Shown one piece after another: positions 1 to 11,507 of a stretch of DNA of 64,000 nt (its first letter is position 1; the number at the start of each line of letters is the position of its first letter). Source of the stretch: Botryotinia globosa (taxonomy: Eukaryota > Ascomycota > Leotiomycetes > Helotiales > Sclerotiniaceae). Where the stretch lies: positions 372,001 to 436,000 of the forward strand of contig RCSZ01000018.1 of NCBI GenBank assembly GCA_014898425.1. The letters are read 5' to 3'. The notes under the pieces are model-generated. The model had not been told where the DNA came from, ran no database searches, and saw only the letters and a program-made list of their open reading frames with translations. The position numbers and the translations under genes were made by a program.

Positions 1-1127
1 ATTCACTCAAGCTGTTGTTGCGGCTATGAGAAAGTTGTAAGTTATGATCAATCAAAATCTCACCAAAAGTCCATTTCTCATGGTGCATTGCAGATATCCA
101 GAAAAGCTCGCGGACAGCAGTTTTGATAACACGGGGCGTGAGTTTCATTGCCTATCTCCGAGAATCTTTCACTCATAATATTCAAGTTCTATTGGAAGCA
201 CCACATCGTGAAAATCATCTTAAAGATTCGGTTCTTCTGACGGTTGATCTCACAAAGGGGGTTGCAGATGAAGCTATCCGCAGGAAGGATTCAATCATTG
301 TCACATATCGTAAGTATATTTGGTGTCTATTAGAGCGAAGGTATCATATTTCTAACCAGTTTTAAGATCCTATCATATTTCGTGGCTTGAAAGCAGTCAC
401 CCTTGCCAACTCCCAACAGAGTTCTCTGCTCCGTCTTGCCCAAGAGGGAATCAGTGTTTACAGTCCTCATACAGCTGTAGATGCTGCGCCAGAAGGCCTC
501 AATGATTGGCTTGCCGATATAGTCACCAATCGACCCTTGAAAAAGAATCAAGCGTATGCTCAATCTTTAATCCCAATCTTAACTCGTGAAATGAGACTGA
601 TATAAAATAGTATTGGTACCGAATCCATTGATCACGAACGCTCAATTGTTAATTCCATCAAGGATATACCCGATGGGTTCGAAGGTGCCGGATATGGCCG
701 AATCGTTCGATTCAAGCAACCTCAGAAGCTAGGAGATCTTGTTGCACGGATGCAATCTTCACTCCAAATTGGAGACCGCATATCCGGACTTTCCGTTGCG
801 GTTCCACAATCCATACCTGGAGGAGAAAAGTCATCCATTGAAATTTCTTCCATTGGCATATGTGCCGGATCTGGAGGATCCATGCTTAACGGCTTGGACG
901 TTGACTTATTATTCACTGGCGAATTGAGCCACCATGAAGCCTTGGCAGCCGTTGAGCAGGGTAAATGTGTAGTCACTGCATTCCATAGCAACACTGAAAG
1001 AGCCTATCTGAAGGACCGAATGCAGTCTGCATTGGCGGAGGCAATGGAGGGGAAGGCGGATATCGCGGTAAGTGAAATCGATAGGGATCCCTTTGATATA
1101 ATTCACAAGGATGAGGTGAACTGGTAA
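1..1127 (+). CDS. NIF3: NIF3-family protein (NGG1-interacting factor 3 like), 5' end outside window
   Basis: This is the C-terminal majority of a NIF3/DUF34 protein, a conserved di-metal-binding family of uncertain biochemical role. My model joins <1..36, 94..137, 187..309, 367..553 and 611..1127; every join has GT/AG borders and keeps phase. The first visible residues read FTQAVVAAMRKLYPEKLADS, the typical NIF3 N-terminal helix, so only a few codons are missing upstream. The family's metal-site landmarks are present: DNTGLLLEAP, YHPIIFRG (exons 3/4 junction), GELSHHEAL and TAFHSNTERAYL near the C-terminus. The TAA stop is at 1125-1127. The next gene, VPS51, is on the opposite strand and convergent, about 170 bp away. 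Family identity is strong; the function in this organism is not inferable from sequence. Confidence 0.9.
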
Positions 1128-1300
1128 GATACTGGGTGTCCTTGCAAGTTTATAGGAATTAATGTCGGCTGATGTTCCTGATAAAAAATAAAAGTTCGTA
1201 TGCTGTCGTGCTATCGCTGTCACTATGGTATCGCTATACTCTCAAAATGTTACTACTATGCTGTCGTGCTGTCGTTGCTGCTGTGATAAAACTATCGCTG

Positions 1301-2200
1301 TCATGATGATCTCTTTGCTCTTATGTTAACCCAGCTCTTTTCATTTGGAGGCTCTCCCCTCAAAGCTGCCTCTCCGTCTTCGATACATGCCTGCACGTCA
1401 CTCCCCCCTGCACCCCTCTCTTTCCATCTTCTCAACAGTGTTGAGACTTTATCCCATTCCAATCTGGCTTCGTCTTCATTTCCCCCTGCTACCAATGATC
1501 TCAGCTTCTCAGGCGTCTCCAAGACTTGGAGTACAAGCTTCCTCATGTTTTGTTTCTTCTGGAATGCCGCCCTTTCCTCTACCCCCATCTCCATGAGTCT
1601 CCTTTGTGATTCCGGAATGCCTTCCTTCAACTCAACCTTGATCTTCTCAGCCCTTTCGTAGATACTCGCGATAGCCGGATCGAGCGTACTAGCCATTGGA
1701 TTTAATGGGTCCATGTTTGTCCTCATCTTCCTGATTGTCTCTGTTGCCGTAATTAACTTGCTGTAATTATCATAAACCAGTGCCTTCTTCTCCGCGTCTA
1801 GGGCCCTTATATCGGTCAGAACTCCATTGTAGGTCCGCAATAGCTCTCCCAGTGTTTGCTTTTCCAGAACCTCCTTCACATATTTCTCTCCATCAAATCC
1901 GTCCTTGTCCATTTCGCTTTCTTGTACCTCACTATCAAAGTGAATTGAGGAAACTTCAGATGCCACATCGTCAGTAGGAGCGTCTTGTCCCTTTTTGAGG
2001 TTATAATATTCTCGCAAAGCGGCACGGTTGCGTCGAGGTATCGCGACTGAGGATCCTCGATTCGGAGATGGTTCAGATGAACGGGAATGATCTAGACTCG
2101 GTCGTGTTGAGGAAGTAGGTGTAGTGAGTAAAGGAACACGACGCCCATTAACGGAGCTTTCTCGAGGTTGGGCAATTGTAGACATAATGCGCGGGGTCAA
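1301..2200 (-). CDS. VPS51: GARP complex subunit VPS51 (Vps51/Vps67 family)
   Basis: A single-exon gene of 299 codons; a second in-frame ATG 15 bases downstream (2185) opens MSTIAQPRES and may be the true start. The protein begins with a Ser/Pro/Arg-rich disordered segment, then carries the fungal Vps51 signature RRNRAALREYYNLKK at about residues 57-71. Next come the acidic patch and the Vps51 helical domain (FDGEKYVKEVLEKQTL, then LRTYNGVLTDIRALDAEKK and VYDNYSKLITATETIRKMR). In other fungi VPS51 is the small tether subunit of the Golgi-associated retrograde protein complex, which captures endosome-derived vesicles at the trans-Golgi. The length fits fungal Vps51 proteins. The C-terminal 70 residues are charged and not distinctive. 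It is divergent from the carboxylesterase gene and convergent with NIF3. Confidence 0.88.
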   Translation of the reverse strand: MTPRIMSTIAQPRESSVNGRRVPLLTTPTSSTRPSLDHSRSSEPSPNRGSSVAIPRRNRAALREYYNLKKGQDAPTDDVASEVSSIHFDSEVQESEMDKDGFDGEKYVKEVLEKQTLGELLRTYNGVLTDIRALDAEKKALVYDNYSKLITATETIRKMRTNMDPLNPMASTLDPAIASIYERAEKIKVELKEGIPESQRRLMEMGVEERAAFQKKQNMRKLVLQVLETPEKLRSLVAGGNEDEARLEWDKVSTLLRRWKERGAGGSDVQACIEDGEAALRGEPPNEKSWVNIRAKRSS

Positions 2201-3121
2201 TGATTCGCATCAATAAAGTGTATAATGCTTCTTGAATAAGGAGACGGGAATGAGGTTGTGGCTCGAGCGTAAGGCTGAGCTGGGCTGAGCTGCCAAACTA
2301 CAGTTCCCGAGGTCGCTCTCATGAACCGCATCCGTTGTCCAATGATATAATCACGGCAAAACGACGCGGTGTAATCCTAGACCCTGAGACAAGCGATAAT
2401 AAGCTTTTGATGTGACCTTCATATCCTTGCTTGATGTTCTCACCGAGATTGCGTACGATCCATATTGGGAAGCCATTAACATGTTTATTCACGCGTAAAC
2501 AGAAAATAAAATGGGCCAACCGTCTAAAATGTACAAACTTCACTCGGTGCCCGTGTGTATACGAACCGGGAGTGGACTAGCGACCCTTAGACTTCGCAAT
2601 TTCATCTCAATGTAGATCTCGCGACATGTCACTCTCAGCTCTATACGAGTGAGATCTTCGATAGAATGTTCCTATGTCCCCGGACTGCATTGTCCTTATC
2701 CCTGAAATTAATTCCAAAGCACATCTCTAAAAGGATTGTTCCCCGATGACCTCTTAGCTATGAGTGGCTAGGAACCAGGTAGTCCCATCTCCTGTCTTTG
2801 GATGACAGCCCCTAAGATCTTCATACCGTCTTTATCCTAGTACCCAATTACCCCCGCCCGTTGCTAGTGCACCGATTGAATGCTCATTTCCGAATATCGA
2901 GTTAATGGCAACTTGGCAAGCCTTTGCAGACTTACAACAACATAATTAATATATTTTTGGGCGCCAAATCAAGTGTTGGTTGATAAGCCACCGAGGTAAC
3001 GAAGCAGATGTACCGTTGCACGCTGACTTGATATCGTTATATACAAGATGCCTTCCCCTCTTCAAAGTTTCTTTCATGCCATTTGCTCCATTGCAAATTG
3101 CCTCCTTTCTGAAAAATAAAG
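2201..3121. other. Intergenic: divergent promoter region VPS51 / carboxylesterase
   Basis: About 920 bp between two divergently transcribed genes. I see no coding sequence with family similarity and no tandem repeat. The short open frames here are unsupported. Confidence 0.6.
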
Positions 3122-4927
3122 ATGATTGCAATCAAGGCTGTTGTGATTGCTGCTTGTGCAGTTCAGACTGCCTACGCTTTGCCCACTAATGCTTCCCTAC
3201 CAGTCGTTGATCTTGACTATGCACTTCACCGGGCTACGATAAATGTATGCAATCTCAAATCGGACACGTTCTGGAGTGGATGCTAAATACAACTACAGGA
3301 GACAGGACAGTACTACAACTTCTCAAATATTCGATATGCAGCCCCGCCTATAGGAAATCTTCGATTTGCCGCTCCGATCGAACCGACCGAAGTAAACCGA
3401 ACCATCAACGATGGGCAGCAGGGTGCTATATGTGCTCAGGGAACACCTTATTGGGAAGAAGTTGCTTCGTACTATTTTCAAGGTGCTAATACAACTACCT
3501 TGGAATTCGTCGAGGCAGAAGTAGAGGCAGTTGAGAAGAATCTCACCATCTCGGGACTCGCCGCGCCAGCACCTTTGACTTCAGAGGACTGCTTATTCCT
3601 CGATGTCATTGTCCCAAAGTCTATATACGATTCTTGTGGTGAAAGTAGCGCCCCCGTTGTTGTTTGGATATATGGAGGTGGCTATGTCGCCGGATCAAAA
3701 TTTGGTTCAGGGAACCCGGCCACGTTGATTTCAAGGAGTCAAGAGAATGGGGATGAAGGTGTAATTTATGTTGCTCTAAACTACAGACTTGGTCTTTTTG
3801 TAAGTTCATATCCATTGATTTGGAGGAAAGTAATTAACCAGGTATAGGGATGGCTTTCTGGTCCGACATTCGAGGAAAGTGGAGCCGCAAATGCTGCTCT
3901 TCTTGATCAGAGATTAGCTTTGGAATGGATACAAAAATATATTTACCTCTTTGGTGGAGATTCGGATCGAGTAACAGTTATCGGCGAATCGGCCGGAGCT
4001 GGGTCGATCATGCATCAGATTACAGCATATGGTGGTAGCAATGGCAATGCACCTTTCTCTCAGGCCATTCTACAAAGTCCTGGCTATCCTCCCGTGTATT
4101 CAGATGCCCAACAAGAGGCGACTTTCCAAAACGTCATCACTCAAGCACAAGAACTCATTGGACCTAACATCACCTCCGTATCGGATTTGAGAAATCTTGA
4201 CTTCGCCACGCTCGCCGGGCTTAATACTATTGTTATTGCGCGATCGGCTCCTTATGGTACTTTTACTTTCGGGCCAGCAGTTGACGGTACTTTTGTACCT
4301 GAGTTACCGGCCAAATTACTTCTTGAGGGCAAATTCGATACGAACGTCAAGATCATGACAGGGCACAATTCCAATGAAGGTGCATTCTTCACATCTCCCT
4401 TCTTCTCTACAGACGCCGATATCGCTACCGATCTTATAACCCTTCTGCCCACCATATCCAATTCCACACTGGCCTACGTGACTGGAACCCTTTACCCACC
4501 AGTCTACAATGGTTCTTATCCATACACGAGTGTTTTGGAACGAACATCCGTGATCACAGCCGAAATTGTTTTCACGTGCAATACTCGCTACCTAAACACC
4601 GCGTTCCGTAACGAAACACACTCCTACTATTTTACCGTTCCACCCGGACTTCACGGCGAAGATATTGCATACACGTTCTTCAATGGTGACACTACTACCT
4701 CAAACGACGGACTGCCAGTAAACGCTACCATAGCAGCTGATTTACAAAGATACATCATGAACTTCGCTATGACAGGTGATCCCAATGGGGTTGGAGTGCC
4801 ATTCTTCCCAGAATACCAAAGCAATGCCACGACACTCGTTCTTGGAACTACTGGCTTGGGAAGTGTGCAAACTGATACCACTGCAAACAATAGATGTGCG
4901 TGGTGGCAACAAGCGTTGTACGAATAG
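3122..4927 (+). CDS. Secreted type-B carboxylesterase/lipase
   Basis: Model: 3122..3244, 3299..3799, 3848..4927 (567 residues), introns of 54 and 48 bp with consistent phase 0. The protein starts with a secretion signal (MIAIKAVVIAACAVQTAYA), then shows the alpha/beta-hydrolase type-B layout: NIRYAAPPIGNLRF, SEDCLFLDV, the oxyanion-hole segment VVVWIYGGGYVAGS, and the nucleophile elbow GESAGAGS with Ser at about residue 256. The remaining triad members fit Glu at about 385 (HNSNEGAFF) and His at about 477 (PPGLHGEDIAY). Several NxT/S sites and Cys pairs agree with an extracellular enzyme. The family hydrolyses carboxylic esters and lipids; the substrate cannot be told from sequence. The second intron splits the conserved NYRLGLFGWL stretch, which confirms the splice. 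All catalytic residues are present, so it should be active. Confidence 0.92.
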
Positions 4928-5778
4928 TTTGCATGTGCATGCGGATTGATGCGATATATTAATATTCCCCTATGTAAATACAAGTTGTGGTTTTAATGTT
5001 TAAGTTTGGTTTATATAAATGTATAGCATACGTTTTGAGTACAATTTTTACCCGTTTTTTGCCTCGTGACTATTAATCTAGCTTGTATTAATCCATATTT
5101 TCTCAAAGAGGAAGTGGCTACCTCAAACCAGATCAGTGTATTCGATGGTCTGGAACACAACCCCAACAGCGATAGTCTCTTGCTTTTGGCATTATGCTAT
5201 TATTGAGTTTACTGAAAGACGGATTTCTAAAAGTTTGAAGAATTTCATGCCAGGCAATCGCCCAATAAACTCATAGCGAGATCACAAGCGAGATGCTCCC
5301 CCAGATGGCAGATTTGTTTAAATATTATATCCCATACATAAACTTACCCTTTTCGTCAACAATTTCCTTTCCATAGATCGTGTAACATGTTCTCACGGAA
5401 AATTCCGAGACTTCTCAATTCTCAGCCCCTTTTCTGATAACACCTGCATAAAGCTTTCATATCCTCTCTAGTAAGCGCGAACCCACTAGCTACGAGCCTA
5501 GATCAAGATCGAACTAGATTGATTCCTACTTCTATCCTGCCAACGCTGATATGCATTAAACTTCAAGTTTTAATAAACCAACCGTTATGTTACCTACCTA
5601 GGTAGGTAGACTTTGCAATCGTGAGTTTACAGGGCGAAGCCACATATTGTGGCGTATGTTTTGTGATACGGTACGATAATGGTCGCCTCCGCATGCATGC
5701 ATGGCATCCATGGATGACTTATTATGTTTCGCACCTTCCATTAGATGATTCACAAAAATCATCGATAAATCTAGCATC
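4928..5778. other. Intergenic, no feature recognised
   Basis: About 850 bp of AT-rich sequence downstream of the carboxylesterase and upstream of the deaminase-MYND pseudogene. A few overlapping CTAGGTAGGTAG-type motifs occur near 5600; no gene seen. Confidence 0.5.
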
Positions 5779-8618
5779 ATGACTCGAGACTTTGACTGGA
5801 ATCTCCCAGGACTTAATAAACGAGAATTCACTGCCTACGCAAATCTTCTTGCACTTCGAAATAATGGACAAGTTGAGCCAGTCTCCTTGGGCATGGAGCT
5901 GTCTGACAAGAACGAGTCCACTACTGACAGCGATGTGATTAGTATAGACACAAGCTACTGTGACAAAATTTCAGATTCGGGATATCATCAATTGAAAACA
6001 AAGTTCCTGGATTGTCTGGCAGAATTAACTGCTAATAAGAAAGGCGACAAACATGTTGCGTGTTCCAGTATGATGGAGGGCGAGGAGAATGTGACGCTTT
6101 GGATCACTCGAAATGGAGGCTTTCAGATTGTGGACAATATTGTCCTTGAAAAGTTAAGCAAGCGGCTAAGTGGCATGTTCCACGAAAAATGTACCTGCTC
6201 ACCAAATACAACTTGAGCCAAATTTAACTTTTGTGAAGACTTGCCGAATCAAATAGTCGAGGAGGTGCTTTAGAATGAAATGTTGGCGTATTATGAAGAC
6301 CTTCTCGAAGACACTTATATTCCGAACCTGAGGTTGAGCCTCAAAAGTTGTAACACCGTATTCAACGATGCCAACAACGACAAGTTCACTAGAGCAAGTA
6401 ACGAACTCTCGGTTCTTCAAAATCAGACTTTTTCTGGGCTAAAGGCGGGCCAGAGGTTGATCGGCAGACATGACACGCTTGTCACAAAAGCATATGATTT
6501 ACGAAGGAGCAAAGTGGTCGAGGAGCTTCTCCAAACATCTCCGAAGTCTACGAAACAAACTAGAAAACTATGGGTTGATGTTTGTTTTCTCAGTAGGCTT
6601 CGGGTCATACTTGAGAAATTCAAAGGGGTTTCTCTTAAGCTCCCAAGTTTCAACAATGTTACAATAATCCCAGTGACCGGTGATAGGATACCGCAAAAGG
6701 TGCTCAGGGATGCACTCAAGCTAAGAGAGACCTTGGATCTCCTTGATCTTCCGACCGACACCTTAACAGTCGAAACTGTGATCGGGCCAAGCTGGACTGT
6801 TGCCAAGGCGGAGCGGGAGTACGGGAAGTTGCAAAAGTAGGCACTTAATATACATGCTGAAATTCAAATGATTCTTTTTTTGAGTAGGAATGAGCGGTTA
6901 CTGGATAAATCATTTGCCTATTTTGGCTGCAGCAAGTATAGCTGTTTCATGTGCTCGCATTTCCTCAAAGCATATGGCAGAATTGGTACAAGGGGTTACC
7001 ATGGATAACTATTCAAGCCCTGGACGATACCCGAGGCAACAGGACTAGCTTCTAGCCAGGCGGATAAAGTAGCCAAATCAGTGGTACAAGTGCAAAAGGA
7101 CATTGAGAAAGAATTGAAGTCGGACTTCGACAAAGCAGTACGACTTGAAAGAACGTCTGTTGTTGGTGGAAGCAGCATATTCAGTGACCGCAAGGCTGAA
7201 AAGTCGGGTAAGCACCTGGTAATAGAGCAAAGAAAAAAAGAAAATGGAGCAAGAAAGAGTTGCTGGGCTATTGAACAGGTAAGAATGATCGAGATGTAAT
7301 ATAATCTTTCAGCTGTTGAAATTGTTATGCAAGAGCTGAGACCCGGGCAGATTATCAGTAGGAAAGAGTGAAACCGCTTTCCCGAAGCCTACCTGGGGAA
7401 ATCTGTCAGGGCCCGCATTGACTGAGTCGAACCAGCTTGGTGAATGCAACACCTGCTCCAAAGTAACATGGCGACTGTGCAGATTTTGTAATAAAGATTT
7501 CTATTGCAGTGAATTATGCGAGACTAAGACAAACGGGTCGCACTTGTTCACGTGTGCTAAGCGACCGCTCACCTCGGCTGGTTATCTTTACAGGAACATT
7601 GTGAGAGATGCTGTTCCTGACGAGGCAGATGTTCTTGAAGATTTCGGGTTCAATCGCCTGGTATCATTTGCCGACCATTGTAAGCTTATGGGGCTTTATA
7701 AGGGGTTGTGGCTCGGCGATGTCCCAGTCGAAGATATTCACAGATGGCAAGTTGAGGGCACCCTTATTGCTAACATCAAAAAATACTTCTATTAAATCAA
7801 CGAAGCCAATCGAGGGGGGAATTCTCCGTGGTTTCTGGGCAATCGACATATTTTGGAGAAACCATTAACTCAAGAGGATCCAACCCAGAATATACTAGCC
7901 ACATTTTACGACCAAGCCAAGGCATATTTGGATGAGGAAGACCAGCATAAACAGCCAAGTCAATTAGAACCCGAGGCTAAGATGCAATGCTATGAACTTC
8001 TAGCGACGGTCCTCCATGCCGCGCATCCAAACCCAATCCAAAAAAACTGGTACAGCTTTGGCCTTGCACTTGCAATGACGAGCGAGAAGAAAGCACGCTT
8101 GGGTTGCTCTACAGACGGTTGCTACTCGGGAATAAACTTCTCGATGACCTTCGAGGAAACAATCAACACATTTTCTATGGTCGCGCGCCACAAACAGCCA
8201 CTTTTACGGAATTCTGGCATGTGTACGAGTCTGGTAAATTAATCGAACTCATAGACTCCAAAGGTCTGCTAAAAATGCGATTAGAATTCAAATTCCTACA
8301 ATGGTTTCTATCACTATACCCCTCCAGACCACAAGCTTCAGTCTGGTCTTTGAAACAGTTCGTCGCCATTGACGATCCCTCTGAGTTTCCACCAAATGAA
8401 ACACTGAAAGTGGACTATGGGTTCATGAATTGCCAGACTTTTGAGGAAACCTGCATTCTGTTGGAGATTTACAAGAGACTTCTGAAAGAGGCAGTCCAGT
8501 AGAACTTCACGAAGATTGTTTAGCCGGTAGACGTTTTGAGTTTGCGGGAGCATATCATCATATGGATGAGGATCATAGGATGTTGATGAGGAATCTATAT
8601 CCTTTGCGATGGAAGTGA
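5779..8618 (+). pseudogene. Broken OTT_1508-like deaminase + MYND zinc-finger gene
   Basis: One coding frame can be followed from ATG 5779 to TGA 8616-8618, but it is interrupted repeatedly. In-frame stops lie at 6214-6216 (TGA), 6271-6273 (TAG), 6838-6840 (TAG), 7006-7008 (TAA) and 7793-7795 (TAA). There is a frame change near 8085-8105 and a second near 8480-8492. Family-like sequence continues in frame across each lesion. One plausible intron is 7208..7358. The middle shows a cytidine-deaminase-like core: HAE at 6853-6861, then GCSKYSCFMC with the CxxC Cys codons at 6943 and 6952, as in the fungal OTT_1508-like deaminase family. The part after the intron holds a MYND finger (CNTCSKVTWRLCRFC, then FYCSELC and a final H/C pair, about 7442-7555). 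The C-terminal tail ends RNLYPLRWK. Three or more of the stops could have come from C-to-T changes of CAA, CAG or CGA codons. No intact product is likely. Family assignment is from recalled motifs. Confidence 0.75.
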
Positions 8619-9589
8619 GCATTGGCTAGTGCACCTGCGTTTTTCTTTTTTTCCCATTCACGATATTCACTATTTACTATCCCTTCACAAAGCAACAGTT
8701 AGTTCTATCTGAATAACAATATGTTCTACATGCCTTACAATCAAGCCCAAAATCAAGGGAGACACTCCATGTGCAATACCCAGACTGAGTGAGGGTAAGA
8801 TTAAGCCAGACATAATCTCGTTTGTGCAACCCCTCGCTTATGAGATCAGGATGAATCGATGCTTCTGCAATATTTATCTAATCCAGCAGCTTTCTGCCAC
8901 ATACGACCATAGACTGAAGAGAATTGGGCATCCCGTCCGCTCTGCCATACACAAGCTTCAGATCGGTGGATTAGTAGTTGGGTGGGTGACCACCAGCGAA
9001 TCCCCACTGTTGTATGTTTTCTTTTTGCTCTTTTGACGGGGCTGGGGATGTTCGTCGTCGACATTTTTTGGAGGGCGACGAATAGTATATTCGTAATATT
9101 GAGTTTATATTTCGACTTCTAATTCAGTATGGTTTGGTGATGAATAATTGACGTGTGTGATGATGGAGAAGAAGTATTAATTTTGAGAGCATTCATGGCC
9201 TGTTTGTTGTCTGTTACTGATCAGGCCGTCTATGTCTTTTAGCTGGGTTAGTTAGTCACCCTCTGTCAGCACTTGCTTCGTCTTGCTACAATTCTTGGGA
9301 CATGACGTTTTTTATTAACAGGGGTTTCACTAGATGTAGTAAATGATTCCAATAACACTTACTCCTGACAAAAATCAAAGTAACATCTCACTCATCACAG
9401 CACATCAGTGGGTCACAAATAAGGAGTATAAACAATTCCTCAATTATGCGTATAGTGAATTTAATATATATGACTTACCTTCAAAACAGACGAACTAATA
9501 TCCCGCAGAGAATAAGGCAATCCAAAAATGAGAGAAAGAACGAAAGGACGAAAGAGAAATCAAACACTTACCTAGAGTACTCACCCTAC
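8619..9589. other. Intergenic, no feature recognised
   Basis: About 970 bp between the pseudogene and the 3' end of the next minus-strand gene. Short open frames exist but show neither family similarity nor splice support. Confidence 0.5.
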
Positions 9590-10441
9590 TTACTCAATCG
9601 TCTGAAATCCCGTAATCCTGTCCAAGACTCTCCACTCCTCTTTCTTCTCTCCCCTCGACTTCTTCCCCCCGGGCACTAATTTCCTCAACCTATCCGTCCC
9701 CCTCTTCAACACCGCGCCTAACTTTCCTCTCATCCCCTTCCCCTTCTCACATGCCTCTTTCTCCTCACACCCCAAAACCCTCTCTTTAACCACCAACTCC
9801 CCTTTCTTCTCCCGTCTCCTCTCTACTCTTTCTCTCTCCTTCTGCTCCGCTTTCTCCCGAATCCACGTCCTCACCCTCTTAACACTCACCCGCACTCCCC
9901 TCCTCCTCCTCTCCAACCCTCCACTCATCATCGTAAACGCAGACCGATCACTCATACTCACATGTTTCTCATCATAGTGATTCGCCGCCTGCTGATCAAA
10001 ATACCAATGAGTATACATCGCTGCACCACGGGGCTCGAGTTCCGAGGCGGGAGTCGCGGGTTCGATTTCGAGGGTGTAGTTTGCTTGTTCTTGGGATCGT
10101 TTGGGAGAGTGCTCTTGCGACAGCGCCTCAGGAGTCAAAGGCGAAACGGGCGAACCCACCCCGCTCCCCCGAACAGCAAATGCGTCTTCGGGCGAAACGG
10201 TAAAGGAAGGAGTGTGCACTAAAGGAAAGATGTCAGAATCGGATTCGGTGAAGATACTTACATGGGGTCTTTGAACGGCTCGCTGTACGAGGGTTCCTCT
10301 GCGCTGCACCTGTGCTTGTTTTTGGCGACGCGCGAGCGTGGGTTCGCGGAAGAGGGTGCGGTTGAGAGTTTGTTGGACGTGGGAGTCGAGGTGGGGACGT
10401 TCTTGAAGGGGTTGTCCCGGGGTGCGCGCTTGTTTGGGCAT
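9590..10441 (-). CDS. Hypothetical basic protein, 283 residues
   Basis: A single open frame of 283 codons on the minus strand. I do not recognise a named domain. The N-terminal third is Gln/Arg/Thr-rich. A central segment reads FPLVHTPSFTVSPEDAFAVR and is followed by Ser/Pro-rich sequence. The C-terminal half is very basic (RRRRGVRVSVKRVRTWIREK, then a Lys/Arg/Glu-rich helix with coiled-coil character) and ends in a short conserved-looking tail, RVLDRITGFQTIE. Such composition suggests a nuclear or nucleic-acid-associated fungal protein, but this is inference. A GTAAGT-like site and a TTTAG site flank 43 bp near 10210-10260 and could define an alternative intron joining a different upstream frame. 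I prefer the uninterrupted frame because SDSDIFPLVHTPSF reads sensibly across that stretch. Confidence 0.6.
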   Translation of the reverse strand: MPKQARTPGQPLQERPHLDSHVQQTLNRTLFREPTLARRQKQAQVQRRGTLVQRAVQRPHVSIFTESDSDIFPLVHTPSFTVSPEDAFAVRGSGVGSPVSPLTPEALSQEHSPKRSQEQANYTLEIEPATPASELEPRGAAMYTHWYFDQQAANHYDEKHVSMSDRSAFTMMSGGLERRRRGVRVSVKRVRTWIREKAEQKERERVERRREKKGELVVKERVLGCEEKEACEKGKGMRGKLGAVLKRGTDRLRKLVPGGKKSRGEKKEEWRVLDRITGFQTIE

Positions 10442-11507
10442 GGTTGGGTAGGTGGTGGTTGATTCGCTTTGTGAGGTGAAGATTGTGGGTTTGCTGGATG
10501 TTGATGTGTGTGTTTTGAGAATCGTTTAGTGTAGATAATATATAATCGACTGTAAATGTAAACGTAAAGGCAAAATGGAAGATGAGATGTGTAGCTGAGA
10601 AGGTTTTCATAAAATGGAAAGGAAGAAAACATGTCGCGGCACATGAAGCATTTTAAAGGAAGAGTGCCATTGTTCTATCAATCCCCTTGTACTCAATTCT
10701 CTTTTGTTAGGAGATAAAGAAAGCTTTACAATGGGATTGAAATGAATGAAAAAACACAGGTGTCTTTGTTCAACAGAACAAGAGAACTTGTAATAAATCA
10801 AAAAATCAAAATCCTTTGCACCGCTTTGTTCTATTTCGGTTCATCATCTATCAAACAACAGAGGGGTATGGCTCATCTAGTATCTATCCACCATCCCATC
10901 CCCTTGAGTTCAAAGGCAGACTGCCTATACAAAAGAATTGGTGCACGTCTACTACTAATGCCGAGAACGAAACAGAAGTGTGAGGACTACCTCGATGACT
11001 TAAGGTTGTACTCATTTGACCTATCCAGTTGCTGAGGTAGGAAGGTATGCAAATACAATGCGCAAAAAAGAGACAGAATATATAAAGGAAGCGGTTCATT
11101 TCAGCAGACAGTCCGTTAAGCAAAACATAGATCCAGAAATTTGATATATTCGTGCAAGCAACGAACTCATATAATCATTTGCTTTCAATACATCTGTTCA
11201 GGCCCCCCATATGCTTCCATTTCCAGCATGTTTTGCGTTCATCATCCCCATACATTTCGATTGTCAACAGGGCACAGCTAAGACTGAAATCTACTATATC
11301 ATTTGGTTCTCATTCCATTTTTGCTATTTATTTTCCCCAATCCAAACGCCAGCCAGCTTAAAGCCATGCAGACCAGACCGGATCGTAACAGACCGACCAT
11401 ATACATATCGTTCAGTATGCGTGATCCCATCTACCCATTACGAGAGACCTAGATAACAGCTTCCACGCTCCTAACCTCTCTCCAACCCCCTAAAGTGTAG
11501 ATTCGCC
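10442..11507. other. Intergenic, no feature recognised
   Basis: About 1.07 kb between the start of the hypothetical basic protein and the stop codon of eIF3e, both on the minus strand. It should contain the promoter of the former and the 3' UTR of the latter. No repeat or RNA gene seen. Confidence 0.5.
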
